A stretch of 40,604 nucleotides of DNA from Candidatus Enterococcus testudinis (GCF_002140915.1 NZ_NGKU01000001.1:560967-601570); one strand, 5' to 3'; shown: positions 24,909 through 33,895, counted from the stretch's first letter. Translations and numbers: made by a program. The notes: generated from the letters alone by a model not told the origin.

Positions 24909-26048
24909 ATGAAGACAAAGCACAAGATATGGCTCTGTTTTATGGTCGCTTTGACAATGTTTATGGCTACTTCCAAGGAATTGACAGGGACAGAAAGACG
25001 AAGTACGGCAACAAGGGGTAGCATCGGGTTTACTGGTCACTATGATCCAATCGGGGCGCCTGATCCGACACCATCTGAAAGCATCGGGAAACCACCGGTT
25101 GAAGATGTGAATAATCCCTTTATCAATTTGCCACAAACCAATAGCATCACAAATAGGTACTTGAGGAATTTCGGTATCGCGATCATCGCACTCTGTGTAG
25201 TGCGATTTAAACATTTAAAAAAATTAAATTATACGAAAGCAGGAAAGAACTTGAAACTTATTAAATTAGCAACAGTGACCGCACTCACATCATCGATTTT
25301 AGCCGGCGGAAGTAAAATTGTATCAGCAGAAGTAGTTCATAACGTTGATACGGAAGGAAATGTTCAATTTGCACCAGGTGGAGGCGAGGATGAAGAAGTA
25401 GAGGTTTTACCGCCGGTTGTAGATCCTGATGCTCCAGAAGTAGATATTCAACCAGAAGATCCTAATATGACAGGACCTTTGTCAATTGTGAAAGCCGTGA
25501 CTATGAATTTTGGTTCGCAAGTTATCTCAAATCAGTTGCAATACTATAGTATGGTAGCTGAAATGCAGCAACTTGAAGGCACGACCGGAGACGAAAACAA
25601 AGTACCTTATGTGTCATTTGCGCAAGTACAGGATGTCCGTGGAACGAACGGAGGTTGGAATCTGCAAGTAAGTCTATCTGATTTTACTTCAGGCACACAT
25701 AACGGCGTGTTAACCGGTGCAGAGATAGAATTTGTGGAGGGCCGTGTAAGTCATGTGACCAATAATCCGGACAATACCCCGGCAGGTCACCAAAATGGCT
25801 TGAAATTGATACCTAATGTAGGTGCGGTATCTGTAATGACGGCCGACAGAGGCCAAGGTGCAGGATCATCTTCTATAGTCTGGGGAAATCAACGTGATTT
25901 GAATCAACAATTTGCGGATGCAGAGAAAGAAGTCGTAGAAAACCATGCAATTCGTTTGTTTGTACCCGGTTCAACTGCAAAAGATGCGGCAACGTATACG
26001 TCAACGTTGAGTTGGGAATTGACATCAACACCTGGTGCTGACGCTTAA
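24909..26048 (+). CDS. Fused LPXTG-like small surface protein and WxL protein
   Basis: One 379-codon frame holds two surface proteins. Residues 1-105 look like a CscD-type small sortase substrate: signal peptide (1-about 20), short extracellular part, LPQTN (74-78), hydrophobic FGIAIIALCVV (88-98) and a basic RFKHLKK tail. From residue 115 a second signal peptide begins (KLIKLATVTALTSSILAGG, cleavage near SA-E at 140/141), then a Pro/Glu linker and a WxL domain with both motifs, WNL (Trp250) and WEL (Trp369). AAGGAGG serves the ATG. Losing one A from the A7 run at 25217-25223 would end the first protein with a stop right after HLKN. Whether one chain or two is made is the open question. Confidence 0.82.
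   Translation: MKTKHKIWLCFMVALTMFMATSKELTGTERRSTATRGSIGFTGHYDPIGAPDPTPSESIGKPPVEDVNNPFINLPQTNSITNRYLRNFGIAIIALCVVRFKHLKKLNYTKAGKNLKLIKLATVTALTSSILAGGSKIVSAEVVHNVDTEGNVQFAPGGGEDEEVEVLPPVVDPDAPEVDIQPEDPNMTGPLSIVKAVTMNFGSQVISNQLQYYSMVAEMQQLEGTTGDENKVPYVSFAQVQDVRGTNGGWNLQVSLSDFTSGTHNGVLTGAEIEFVEGRVSHVTNNPDNTPAGHQNGLKLIPNVGAVSVMTADRGQGAGSSSIVWGNQRDLNQQFADAEKEVVENHAIRLFVPGSTAKDAATYTSTLSWELTSTPGADA
25251..26048 (+). CDS. WxL-domain cell-surface protein from an internal TTG start (alternative reading)
   Basis: This TTG lies in phase in the fused frame and has AGGAAAG (25241-25247) upstream at a normal distance. From it the protein is 265 residues, a usual WxL length, starts with a clean signal peptide (KLIKLATV and following) and ends in the WEL motif and STPG. 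WxL domains bind peptidoglycan non-covalently. This is probably how a separate WxL protein is made, or was made before the two genes became fused. It is listed in addition to the full frame, not as a second locus. Confidence 0.5.
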   Translation: MKLIKLATVTALTSSILAGGSKIVSAEVVHNVDTEGNVQFAPGGGEDEEVEVLPPVVDPDAPEVDIQPEDPNMTGPLSIVKAVTMNFGSQVISNQLQYYSMVAEMQQLEGTTGDENKVPYVSFAQVQDVRGTNGGWNLQVSLSDFTSGTHNGVLTGAEIEFVEGRVSHVTNNPDNTPAGHQNGLKLIPNVGAVSVMTADRGQGAGSSSIVWGNQRDLNQQFADAEKEVVENHAIRLFVPGSTAKDAATYTSTLSWELTSTPGADA

Positions 26049-26079
26049 AGCAAATGCAAGGCGAGTAAGAGGACTTTTC

Positions 26080-26113
26080 AACAGCGTTACATGTGTGTGT
26101 AGCGCTGTTTTTT
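26080..26113 (+). terminator. Internal terminator/attenuator in the WxL operon
   Basis: AACAGCGTTACA (26080-26091) pairs with TGTAGCGCTGTT (26098-26109; one G-U), loop TGTGTG, then TTTTTT. It lies only 18 bases before the next gene's TTG start. It should limit read-through so the WxL gene is transcribed more than the downstream genes. Confidence 0.8.
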
Positions 26114-26130
26114 AAGAAAGGGGATTAGAT

Positions 26131-27189
26131 TTGTTAAAAAGACATCTATCTATAAATAAATTGAGTATTGTCACCAAAATGGTTTTTGCTATTGCTATGG
26201 TGCTCTTTATCATGCAGCCAAAAGTTGGTTTGGCGGAAGAGAGTGGATTGGATTTTTATGTAACACCAGTGTTTTCAGATCATCAAGTAGAAGGGTCGCT
26301 GAGTTATTTTGATTTGAATATGCCTGCCGGTGAAAGTGACATGTTGCAATTGACTATCCAAAATGCAAGTAGTGAACCAATCCAGGTGCAAGTTACACCC
26401 CATACGGCTTATACCAATGTGCATGGTGTGGTGGAATATGGTAAGGATGCAGAAGAACCAGATACTAAATTAACTTATGCATTGGATACCTTGATTGAAA
26501 CATCCGAAGTCATTACATTAGCCGGAAATGAAACCAAAGAGATTGAAGTACCTATACATATGCCTGAAGCGTCATTTGAAGGATTTTTAGCCGGTGGCTT
26601 GCGTATTGCTGAAGTGAAAGAAGAAGCAGAAGACGAGGTGAAAGATGTTGAAGGGGTTGCTATCAACAATGAATTTGCCTATGTCATAGGTGTAGTTGTC
26701 AGCAATTCCCGAGATTCGATTCAGCCAGATCTTGAACTTCTGGACGTCTTTGCAGATCAATTGAACTACCGAAACGTCATCAGTGCAACGATTCAAAACT
26801 ATACACCAACCTTTGTGAATCGATTGGCTGTAGATGCTACTATACAAAAAGTTGGGGATACAGAGATTTTATATGCAGCAAGTGCGGAACAGATGCAAAT
26901 GGCTCCGAACTCCCATTTTCGTTTCCCCATTTCATTGGAAGGCGATCGTTTTCAAAGTGGAGACTACCTTTTGACACTTAATGCAACTTCTGGTGAGGAA
27001 GAATGGTCGTGGGAACAAACATTCACGATCGAAGCGGATGAAGCCCGTGGATTGAATCGGCAAGATGTAACGATTGATTCTAGTTTGAATTGGTGGATGG
27101 TCGGGTCGATCATTTTGTTTACGCTCTTAATGCTTCTTTCTGTGTACTTGCTTATCAAGAATAGACAAGAAAAACAAGTTAAGGAATGA
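26131..27189 (+). CDS. DUF916/DUF3324 WxL-associated membrane protein
   Basis: A 352-residue exported protein of the WxL-locus type that pairs a DUF916 domain (peptidoglycan-binding side) with a DUF3324 domain (host-binding side), as in CscB. N-terminal signal peptide to about residue 36 (...QPKVGLAEESG), DUF916 start LDFYVTPVF, then DUF3324 region, and a C-terminal membrane segment WWMVGSIILFTLLMLLSVYL followed by a basic tail. The start is TTG at 26131 with AAAGGGG before it. It probably anchors the WxL proteins to the envelope. It follows an internal terminator and precedes the large WxL adhesin by 7 bases. Confidence 0.88.
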   Translation: MLKRHLSINKLSIVTKMVFAIAMVLFIMQPKVGLAEESGLDFYVTPVFSDHQVEGSLSYFDLNMPAGESDMLQLTIQNASSEPIQVQVTPHTAYTNVHGVVEYGKDAEEPDTKLTYALDTLIETSEVITLAGNETKEIEVPIHMPEASFEGFLAGGLRIAEVKEEAEDEVKDVEGVAINNEFAYVIGVVVSNSRDSIQPDLELLDVFADQLNYRNVISATIQNYTPTFVNRLAVDATIQKVGDTEILYAASAEQMQMAPNSHFRFPISLEGDRFQSGDYLLTLNATSGEEEWSWEQTFTIEADEARGLNRQDVTIDSSLNWWMVGSIILFTLLMLLSVYLLIKNRQEKQVKE

Positions 27190-27196
27190 GTACGAG

Positions 27197-29653
27197 ATGA
27201 ACGTATATAAAAAGATAGCAGTGTGGGGACTCATCTTTACCATAATGTCATCATTGATCACTACTTTTGGTTTAAATTCTGTGGAAGCAAGCCAAGTTGT
27301 TGACGAAGCAACGATTGAAAAACTACGTGTACATCAGCCGGATTATTTTGTTAAACCTATGGCTGCAACATCTGACACTACCCCCACGGAAGAAATCCAA
27401 GCATTTTCTTTTGTAAATAAAACCTATCAAACAACGATCAATCAACTTGTTTTATTACAGTTTACGAGTAAGTTAGCCGTGGATGAAGTGTTAGTTCGCA
27501 TTCCTGCAAGTGGACAAGTATACACTTCGTATTTTTCAAAAGGTGAAACCTTTCAGCACGCACATGGAGAGTATTGGACACTGCGCACACAAGGTAAGCG
27601 AACAGCCTTCGAACTGCCAGTTTTTTTTGAAGCAGCTGGACAGTACTTCGTTACTATTGGTCATGATGCGGACTTCTTTTACTTGGAAGTTGAACAGAAT
27701 CGTTCTATTTTGTTTAAAGAGAGCGAAAATATAGCAGAAGTTGATGAGAGAAGCGTGAAAGAAGCACAACATGAAGGAAACATGGACTTCGTTTATGCCA
27801 TAGAGAGTAATTTGGATATTTCGCAAGATTTGCTTGATATTGAAAATGAACGTATCTTAGAAGAGACTAGAGATCCCCATGATCGTTCAATAAGTAATGT
27901 AGATAATTGGCCACAATTCCTTGCTGCTTGGAATAGTGATGCTACGTCGATTATTAATCTAACAAGCGCTATTACTGATGGACCTGATACACTTAATGTG
28001 CGTGATCAAAGTATAAGAATTGAATTTGACAGACATCATCTGAATTTATTTTACGAGAGTAATGTGCTAAGCGTGACAGGAGCAGCTGATTTAGTGTTGA
28101 GTAGTGTTCCTGACAATAGCGCAAGACTTATCGGCCATTTGAGACCCCCTACTCGAATGAATCCTGCGATTATTCAAAGTGGTAGTGGTCGGGTATTGAT
28201 TACGAATCAGGCTGTGATAGAAACAGGAGCATCTCTTCAAAACCTTTCCATAGAAAGAGGAAGCACCTTAAACAATTCCCAAAGTTACATTGAAGTCAGT
28301 CCTAATGGATGTATAGAAATCAGTAATTCAGATAACCGTGCCACTGGGATTTTTGATACTACTATAAAAATGCCGGGTAATGCATATGTAAATATAACAG
28401 GTAGTCAAGCACTCATAAATAGAGATTTATGGGATTTTGTAGATTTGCAACTTAATGGACCTCAAGCAAGAAATATTGTTTCAGCTATCACAACGCCAGA
28501 TGATTTTGAAGTGGTGTATGCTAATTCGGGATTAGGTAATCCTAGTTCAAAACAAAGTATCGGTATAAGCGCATTTAACGGTAATGCGCCGCCGCGTCCT
28601 TTATATACCCTTTCAATAGCGCCTAATCCTAGCCAAGGTGGAAATCCAACGCCGCGATTAGGCCCCATCCGACAAGGATCTACAACAACAATCGCGGCAA
28701 ATCCAAACGAAGGGTATAGGTTTGTTCATTGGGAAATCATTTCAGGAAGGGGCTCAAGAATAGCAGACAAATCTGCCGAGACAACAACTTTTACTATGGG
28801 ATCTGAACGTACAGAAGTCCGTGCTGTATATGAAGAAGTTCAATTTGGTGAAGTCCATGTCCGACATGTAGATAAAGAAGGGGGGAACATTGTATCACCA
28901 GAAGTGATTACAGGCGTGATTGGAGATAGTTATGAGACAGCTGCCAAAGAGATACCGAACTATTATTTGTTTGAGACGCCTGTAAATGCGAAAGGCTTCT
29001 TTGAAACAGATCCAATTGAGGTAATCTATGTCTATGGAAAAAATCCAGTTGCACCGGTTGATCCACTCGATCCTGACGTTGAAGTCAATCCAGAAAACAA
29101 ACCAGATTTACCCCCTCATCAAGATACGTTAAGCATAGATTTTGTGTCCTCATTTAACTTTGGCCAGCAAGCCATTTCGGCAAAAGAGCGTACTTATTAT
29201 GCAAAGCCACAACGCCTATTGAATGCAGATGGGTCAATCAATGAAATTGAAGAAAGACCAAATTATATCCAAATCAGTGATCGCCGAATACCACACTTAC
29301 GACATGGCTGGCAACTTGCTGTGACCCAAAAAGAGCAATTCAAAACTCAAAATGGGTTTGAACTTATCGGTGCGCGTATTCACTTAGCCAACCAAGAATT
29401 AGTGTCTAGTCATTGGAATAATCCCCCATCCATACAGGTACCTGACTCTTTCGAACTAATTCCAGGACATAAGCGAACTTTACTATTGGCGGACGAGAAT
29501 CAAGGAGAAGGCACTTGGATTTACCGTTTCGGAGATCCTGACACATTAAACGAAAGTGTAGGCTTAACTGTTCCTGCAACTGCCGCAGTTGAAGCAGATC
29601 ATTATACGACAACCTTTGAATGGGAATTAAGTTCAGTTCCAGGTAATTATTAA
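27197..29653 (+). CDS. Large multidomain WxL surface adhesin
   Basis: An 818-residue secreted protein. Signal peptide 1-31 (cleavage near VEA-S). Residues about 235-450 fit a pectate-lyase-like adhesive domain (DNWPQFLAAWNSD start, then many short beta turns). About 468-546 resemble a divergent InlB B-repeat (YTLSIAPNPSQGG to AVYEE). About 550-614 is a MucBP domain (GEVHVRHVDKEGG to VIYVYG). The C-terminal WxL domain has WQL (705-707) and WEL (809-811). The protein should attach to peptidoglycan through the WxL domain and present a mucin-binding or glycan-binding stalk. No LPXTG motif. AAGGA upstream is weak and 11 bases away. Confidence 0.88.
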   Translation: MNVYKKIAVWGLIFTIMSSLITTFGLNSVEASQVVDEATIEKLRVHQPDYFVKPMAATSDTTPTEEIQAFSFVNKTYQTTINQLVLLQFTSKLAVDEVLVRIPASGQVYTSYFSKGETFQHAHGEYWTLRTQGKRTAFELPVFFEAAGQYFVTIGHDADFFYLEVEQNRSILFKESENIAEVDERSVKEAQHEGNMDFVYAIESNLDISQDLLDIENERILEETRDPHDRSISNVDNWPQFLAAWNSDATSIINLTSAITDGPDTLNVRDQSIRIEFDRHHLNLFYESNVLSVTGAADLVLSSVPDNSARLIGHLRPPTRMNPAIIQSGSGRVLITNQAVIETGASLQNLSIERGSTLNNSQSYIEVSPNGCIEISNSDNRATGIFDTTIKMPGNAYVNITGSQALINRDLWDFVDLQLNGPQARNIVSAITTPDDFEVVYANSGLGNPSSKQSIGISAFNGNAPPRPLYTLSIAPNPSQGGNPTPRLGPIRQGSTTTIAANPNEGYRFVHWEIISGRGSRIADKSAETTTFTMGSERTEVRAVYEEVQFGEVHVRHVDKEGGNIVSPEVITGVIGDSYETAAKEIPNYYLFETPVNAKGFFETDPIEVIYVYGKNPVAPVDPLDPDVEVNPENKPDLPPHQDTLSIDFVSSFNFGQQAISAKERTYYAKPQRLLNADGSINEIEERPNYIQISDRRIPHLRHGWQLAVTQKEQFKTQNGFELIGARIHLANQELVSSHWNNPPSIQVPDSFELIPGHKRTLLLADENQGEGTWIYRFGDPDTLNESVGLTVPATAAVEADHYTTTFEWELSSVPGNY

Positions 29654-29709
29654 ATCGAAAATAGATATTCTAAACATAAAAGTCGAAACGCTCGAAAGGA
29701 TAAATAAAT

Positions 29710-30093
29710 ATGCAATTAGATCAAATCGATTCTCCAAAACAGTATTTAAGTTATTTTGACACCATGGTCTATCAGGCAAATTGCCAAACTGTATATCCAA
29801 AAATATATAGCTTTTATCAAGATCTATGTCACCAATTTGAAGTGCTATATATGTCAAATAATGAGCAGCTTTTTTATACGTTCTCACAATTGTTGGCTAT
29901 CGATGCGCAACTGCAAATAATATGTGAATTTTTGTCCTTCGATGAAGTCGATGAGTGTATCGCCAATCACGGAGAAGAAGACTTTATTCAAATGATCCAA
30001 ATGGACAAAAACTCTTATTATAGAGAACTTGCAGGATATAAAAAGAACCATCAACCGCCTTGGGGGATAATGTTTTTGAGTGAAAAACTTTAA
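29710..30093 (+). CDS. Hypothetical protein at the end of the WxL locus
   Basis: A 127-residue soluble acidic protein with many Tyr, Phe and Gln (YLSYFDTMVYQ; FEVLYMSNNEQLFYTF). No signal peptide or membrane segment, so it should be cytoplasmic, unlike its exported neighbours. AAAGG lies about 11 bases before the ATG. I do not recognise a family. Its position 56 bases after the adhesin implies it is part of the operon. Confidence 0.65.
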   Translation: MQLDQIDSPKQYLSYFDTMVYQANCQTVYPKIYSFYQDLCHQFEVLYMSNNEQLFYTFSQLLAIDAQLQIICEFLSFDEVDECIANHGEEDFIQMIQMDKNSYYRELAGYKKNHQPPWGIMFLSEKL

Positions 30094-30273
30094 TTTTAAT
30101 GTGTATCAGATGAAGTGAGTGAGTGTGCCTGTTTTCAACATAGCGGAATATGAACAGGTCATCAGCGGATCATTGCATTGAATGATCTATTCCAAAAGGG
30201 AGCAATCCGCAAGCTGCACATTATTCTTCAACGTTTACTTGGACGCTTGAAATGGTTCCTGAAAATAAATAAA

Positions 30274-30312
30274 AGAAGTACGATCAAGGGGTTGCAGTTT
30301 GATCGTACTTCT
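30274..30312. terminator. Bidirectional hairpin between the WxL locus and FUSC-like gene
   Basis: AGAAGTACGATCAA and its exact complement (30299-30312) with an 11-base loop. It closes both convergent genes; the T-run is short. Bases 30094-30273 hold only a small CCTGTT / AACAGG hairpin. Confidence 0.7.
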
Positions 30313-30820
30313 ATTTGTTATCCGTTGTATTTCGTTGATATACCGGCAAAAACCGATTCACCAAAATCGCCACACCCATACCGATAAAACTATCAATAAC
30401 CCGATTAAAGGCATATCCATAGGATTCCGTATGCGGCACCATAAACAAAATCGTCAACAGTGTCGCACAAGCACCAACAGTGCCTTCGTTGTAATCGAAT
30501 TTGACCAATAGTGCAATCATACACATGATGACCAATGGGATAGCAATGATTTGAACGATAGGGGTGAAACCAAAATACTTAAAGATAGCGATACAGATTA
30601 CGGAAGCTAACGCACCAAAGGTATTGCCAGCGATTCGATGCTTGCCGTATTTTAAGGTGTTTTGATGATCTTCACGCAGGGTGAAGACTGCAGTAATCGT
30701 TGAGACAACATATGTTTCTCGTTGTAAGAGGAAGCTGATCAAAATACAAATAAAGACACTGATACCCGTTTTTACATTACGCAGGCCAAATCTTAAGCCG
30801 AAAATCGTCAATCGGTTCAC
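30311..30820 (-). CDS. FUSC/ArAE-family membrane protein
   Basis: A membrane protein of up to 169 residues with about four hydrophobic segments (ISVFICILISFLL, ALASVICIAIF, IIAIPLVIMCMIALLV, AFNRVIDSFIGMGVAILVNR). The GLRNVKTG start and FNRxxDxFIGxxVAxLxN end match the aromatic acid exporter family (ArAE_1/FUSC) in its short form. The first codon is GTG at 30820; a TTG three codons on (30811) has a better distance to GAAAGG and may be the true start. A TG-C-TATAAT extended -10 lies upstream on the minus strand at 30853-30861. Substrate unknown. Confidence 0.8.
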   Translation of the reverse strand: MNRLTIFGLRFGLRNVKTGISVFICILISFLLQRETYVVSTITAVFTLREDHQNTLKYGKHRIAGNTFGALASVICIAIFKYFGFTPIVQIIAIPLVIMCMIALLVKFDYNEGTVGACATLLTILFMVPHTESYGYAFNRVIDSFIGMGVAILVNRFLPVYQRNTTDNK

Positions 30821-30976
30821 CCTTTCCCCATCAAATAAGTAAACAAAGGTCTATTATAGCACAGCTGGGTAGGTCATTCATTCAGTTTTTATTGTAAGCG
30901 GTATAAGTGACTGTGGTGATGATCAAAGGATATATCAATCATCATTCAGAGAATTTATGGTTGTTTTGTAGTAAAC

Positions 30977-30998
30977 TTGTGACAGATAACTGTTACAA
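30977..30998 (+). promoter_or_regulatory. Imperfect inverted repeat upstream of yunD
   Basis: TTGTGACAG - ATAA - CTGTTACAA, one mismatch between the arms. It could be an operator. It does not fit the GlnR, Rex or CcpA consensus well; regulator unknown. Confidence 0.3.
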
Positions 30999-31041
30999 AA
31001 GCTGTTCTTGATGGATCAGAACGGCTGGAAAGAGGCGGCTT

Positions 31042-32421
31042 ATGGAAAAAATCACGATTATTCATACCAATGACATCCATTCACATCTAGAACATTGGCC
31101 CAAAATTAGACGATACTTGGATCAACGGCAAAGAGAAGCGGTCTCCGTTGATGAATCAGTTGTTACTGTAGACTTAGGAGATTTCGTTGATCGCTGGCAT
31201 CCGCTGACAGAAGCCACCAATGGGCAAGCCAATGTTGACTTGATGAACCAAGGGCATTACGATGCAGTCACTATCGGCAACAATGAAGGCGTCGGTAATC
31301 CGAAAGAAGACTTGCAGCACCTGTATGATTTGGCTGAATTTCCAGTCGTATTGGGCAATTTGTTTGATAAAAAAGATTTGCAGCCACCCCGATGGGCGCA
31401 AGATCATCACATCGTTGAAAGCAAAATGGGGACCAAAATTGGTTTGCTAGGTTTGACAGCACCTTTTCCTTTGACCTATGCCCCTAATGGCTGGGATATC
31501 CGTGAACCAATGGAGATTTTGCCTTCATTGATTGCCCATTTACGACCAAAAGTCGATGTACTGGTCTTGATGAGCCACCTAGGGATCAATGCAGATCGTG
31601 ACATAGCGGCCCACTTTCCCCAGTTGGATGTCATCTTGGGCTCACATACCCACCATTTGTTTACCCATGGCGAAACGGTCAACGGAGTACAGATCGCAGC
31701 TGCAGGAAAGTTTGGCCTGTATATTGGCGAAGTCGAAGTGTTGTTGACGGATGACCACAAAATCGAAGGGAAATCGGCGCGAGTGATACCCACCACTGAT
31801 TTGATGGCTTTTCCGCAAGATGAAGAAGAAATCAATGGCTATTTATCGATTGGTCATCGCTTGTTAAAAGCCAACCAAGTAGCCAGACTGCCCCATACAT
31901 TGACTGTATCACCTAGCCAGCATTCATTGATTCACGAGGCGTTGTTGGCTTTATGCGCTGAAGGGGAAACCGAAGCTGCGGTGTTGAACACAGGTTTGTT
32001 TTTAGGTGATTTGCCAGCAGGTGTCTTGGACCAAGATCAACTTCATACGATCCTGCCGCATCCGATGCACTTGATCAAAGTGACCTTGACGGGGGACAAT
32101 CTGATTAGGATGGTTTTGGAGATGGAAAAGAATCGAGCCTTTTTGCGACGGTTTCCAATTGTCGGTATGGGATTTAGAGGCCAAATCTTCGGAGAGATCG
32201 TCTATCAAGGGATCCAATATGATGGAATCAATCACCAAGTCCTCTGGCAGCATCAGCCAATTGTTTCAGAGCAAGCATATACGGTCACGCTTGTGGATCA
32301 CTATCTCTTCATCCCTTTCTTTCCGACGATCGAGATTGCAGGGACTGTTGAATTTTTGTTTCCGGCATTTATTCGTACCGTTGTCGGGCGCTATTTGGGA
32401 CAAAAGTATCCACTGCAGTGA
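31042..32421 (+). CDS. yunD: YunD-like metallophosphatase/5'-nucleotidase
   Basis: A 459-residue cytoplasmic two-domain enzyme. The N-terminal metallophosphatase domain has HTNDIHSH (8-15), DLGDFVD (about 44-50), GNNEG (about 78-82), MSHLG and GSHTHH, the metal ligands of the family. The C-terminal half matches the 5'-nucleotidase C domain. There is no signal peptide, unlike secreted UshA-type enzymes, which fits YunD. It should dephosphorylate nucleotides or nucleotide-like substrates. It is followed by yutD, yutF and a TIGR01906 gene, the usual order in Enterococcus and relatives. Confidence 0.9.
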   Translation: MEKITIIHTNDIHSHLEHWPKIRRYLDQRQREAVSVDESVVTVDLGDFVDRWHPLTEATNGQANVDLMNQGHYDAVTIGNNEGVGNPKEDLQHLYDLAEFPVVLGNLFDKKDLQPPRWAQDHHIVESKMGTKIGLLGLTAPFPLTYAPNGWDIREPMEILPSLIAHLRPKVDVLVLMSHLGINADRDIAAHFPQLDVILGSHTHHLFTHGETVNGVQIAAAGKFGLYIGEVEVLLTDDHKIEGKSARVIPTTDLMAFPQDEEEINGYLSIGHRLLKANQVARLPHTLTVSPSQHSLIHEALLALCAEGETEAAVLNTGLFLGDLPAGVLDQDQLHTILPHPMHLIKVTLTGDNLIRMVLEMEKNRAFLRRFPIVGMGFRGQIFGEIVYQGIQYDGINHQVLWQHQPIVSEQAYTVTLVDHYLFIPFFPTIEIAGTVEFLFPAFIRTVVGRYLGQKYPLQ

Positions 32422-32508
32422 AAGCGAGTACCTTTGGTATTTCTCTGCAAATCCACGACTATCATTGAAAGATAAAACAAGGTATAATAAGCAATAGGTG
32501 GTGAAAAG

Positions 32509-33123
32509 ATGACCGAAAAACAAACAATCACAGATGAAATCACATCTGTACTCGAAGAAATTATAGAAGAGCCAGAAAAGCAGCCCAAAAAAGGCGAGCT
32601 GGTTACTTTGTTGACAGAAGATGAAATCATGGTCGGGACTCGACAGTATAAAGTGATCGTCAACTATCGCGATGGCTTCAATGCTGAAAAACTGGGGGAG
32701 CGGTTTAGTGAAGTGTTGGCACGCTATGATTATATCGTTGGTGACTGGGGATATGAGCAATTGCGCCTAAAAGGCTTCTTTGATTTAGACAATCGCAAAG
32801 CATTGCCAGATCAACGGATCGATATGCTGGAAGACTATCTCTATGAATATTGCAACTTCGGCTGCGCCTACTTTGTGATCCAACGAATGGGTGGCAAGAA
32901 AGAAAAGACTACAACCCGCCGTCGCAAGAAAAAACCAGCTGCCCAAAAGACACAAACGCAAGCGGCACACATCGAAGAAAAAAGAGAAACAGTGCCAAAT
33001 AAAAAAGCGAAACCAACAATCAAAAATCGTAAACCAAAAGAAAATAAACCGAAAACAACTGAAACAACCACAGTCAAAAAGAGCAACAAAAAAGAATTTA
33101 CGATTCGACAAAGGGAAGAATAA
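32509..33123 (+). CDS. yutD: YutD family protein with long basic tail
   Basis: A 204-residue protein. The first about 125 residues are YutD/DUF1027 ([17 protein letters not shown] to [18 protein letters not shown] and [15 protein letters not shown]). The last about 80 residues form a very Lys/Arg-rich, low-complexity tail with [11 protein letters not shown] at the end; many homologues are shorter or have a similar tail. Function not established; the tail suggests nucleic-acid or ribosome contact. AGGTGG precedes the ATG, and a TATAAT is at 32483-32488. It is followed by one base and then yutF. Confidence 0.88.
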   Translation: MTEKQTITDEITSVLEEIIEEPEKQPKKGELVTLLTEDEIMVGTRQYKVIVNYRDGFNAEKLGERFSEVLARYDYIVGDWGYEQLRLKGFFDLDNRKALPDQRIDMLEDYLYEYCNFGCAYFVIQRMGGKKEKTTTRRRKKKPAAQKTQTQAAHIEEKRETVPNKKAKPTIKNRKPKENKPKTTETTTVKKSNKKEFTIRQREE

Positions 33124-33124
33124 T

Positions 33125-33895
33125 ATGAGTTATAAAGGATATTTGATTGATTTAGATGGCACGATCTATTTAGGCAAAGAACTGATCCCGGCAGGAAAAC
33201 GCTTTGTGGAGTCTTTGCAAAGCAAAGGATTGCCTTTTTTGTTTGTGACCAATAATACGACACGGACACCAGCAGTTGTTGCTGATCGATTGGCAACAGA
33301 ATTTAATATCCATGTTGGTCCAGAAACAATTTATACTGCGAGTCTGGCGACAATCGACTTTATGAAAGACGATGCGAAGGGCAAGAAAGTATTTGTCATT
33401 GGTGAAGCGGGATTGATCGATTTGATTTTGGCGGCAGGATTTGAATGGGAAGAAACCAATCCTGATTATGTTGTTGTTGGCTTAGACAACGAGGTCACTT
33501 ATGAAAAATTTGTCCTAGTAACATTGGCGATCCAAAAGGGGGCGACGTTTATCGGCACCAATCCGGATAAAAACATTCCTACCGAACGTGGATTGCTGCC
33601 TGGAGCGGGTTCATTGATTGCGATGGTTGAGACAGCCACACAAACACCGCCAATTTTTATTGGCAAACCGGAAGCCATTATTATGGACAAAGCGGTTGAA
33701 AGGATTGGGTTGAATAAAGCTGACGTTATTATGGTTGGAGACAATTATGATACGGATATTTGTTCCGGTATCCGCAATGGCATTGATTCATTATTGGTCC
33801 TCTCTGGCTTTACCCCCAAAGCAGCTGTTCCAATGCTGCCAGTAGCACCCACCTACGTGGTGGATTCCCTTGATGAATGGGATTTTGATCAATGA
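33125..33895 (+). CDS. yutF: YutF-like HAD phosphatase (TIGR01457)
   Basis: A 256-residue HAD hydrolase of the NagD/YutF branch (C2-type cap). Motif I DLDGTI (Asp9, Asp11), motif [12 protein letters not shown], Lys in the IGKPEA segment, and motif [11 protein letters not shown] are intact. It removes phosphate from sugar- or nucleotide-phosphates; the true substrate is not known. I start at 33125, after AAAGGGA, because the preceding frame extension to 32891 merely overlaps yutD out of phase. Its stop overlaps the next gene by 4 bases. Confidence 0.9.
   Translation: MSYKGYLIDLDGTIYLGKELIPAGKRFVESLQSKGLPFLFVTNNTTRTPAVVADRLATEFNIHVGPETIYTASLATIDFMKDDAKGKKVFVIGEAGLIDLILAAGFEWEETNPDYVVVGLDNEVTYEKFVLVTLAIQKGATFIGTNPDKNIPTERGLLPGAGSLIAMVETATQTPPIFIGKPEAIIMDKAVERIGLNKADVIMVGDNYDTDICSGIRNGIDSLLVLSGFTPKAAVPMLPVAPTYVVDSLDEWDFDQ

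Noticed and set aside
30178-30387. 69-codon + strand frame after the WxL locus
   Set aside because: It starts with TTG without a ribosome-binding site and its second half is antisense to the FUSC-like gene. The first part (about 25 codons) could at most be a decayed fragment.
32891-33124. 78-residue upstream extension of the yutF frame
   Set aside because: It overlaps yutD in another frame and is Lys/Arg-rich only because of the basic yutD tail; ATG 33125 has a good site.
32868-33296. 142-codon minus-strand frame with hydrophobic Phe/Val runs
   Set aside because: Antisense of the Lys-rich yutD tail (AAA/AAG read as TTT/CTT), which mimics membrane segments.
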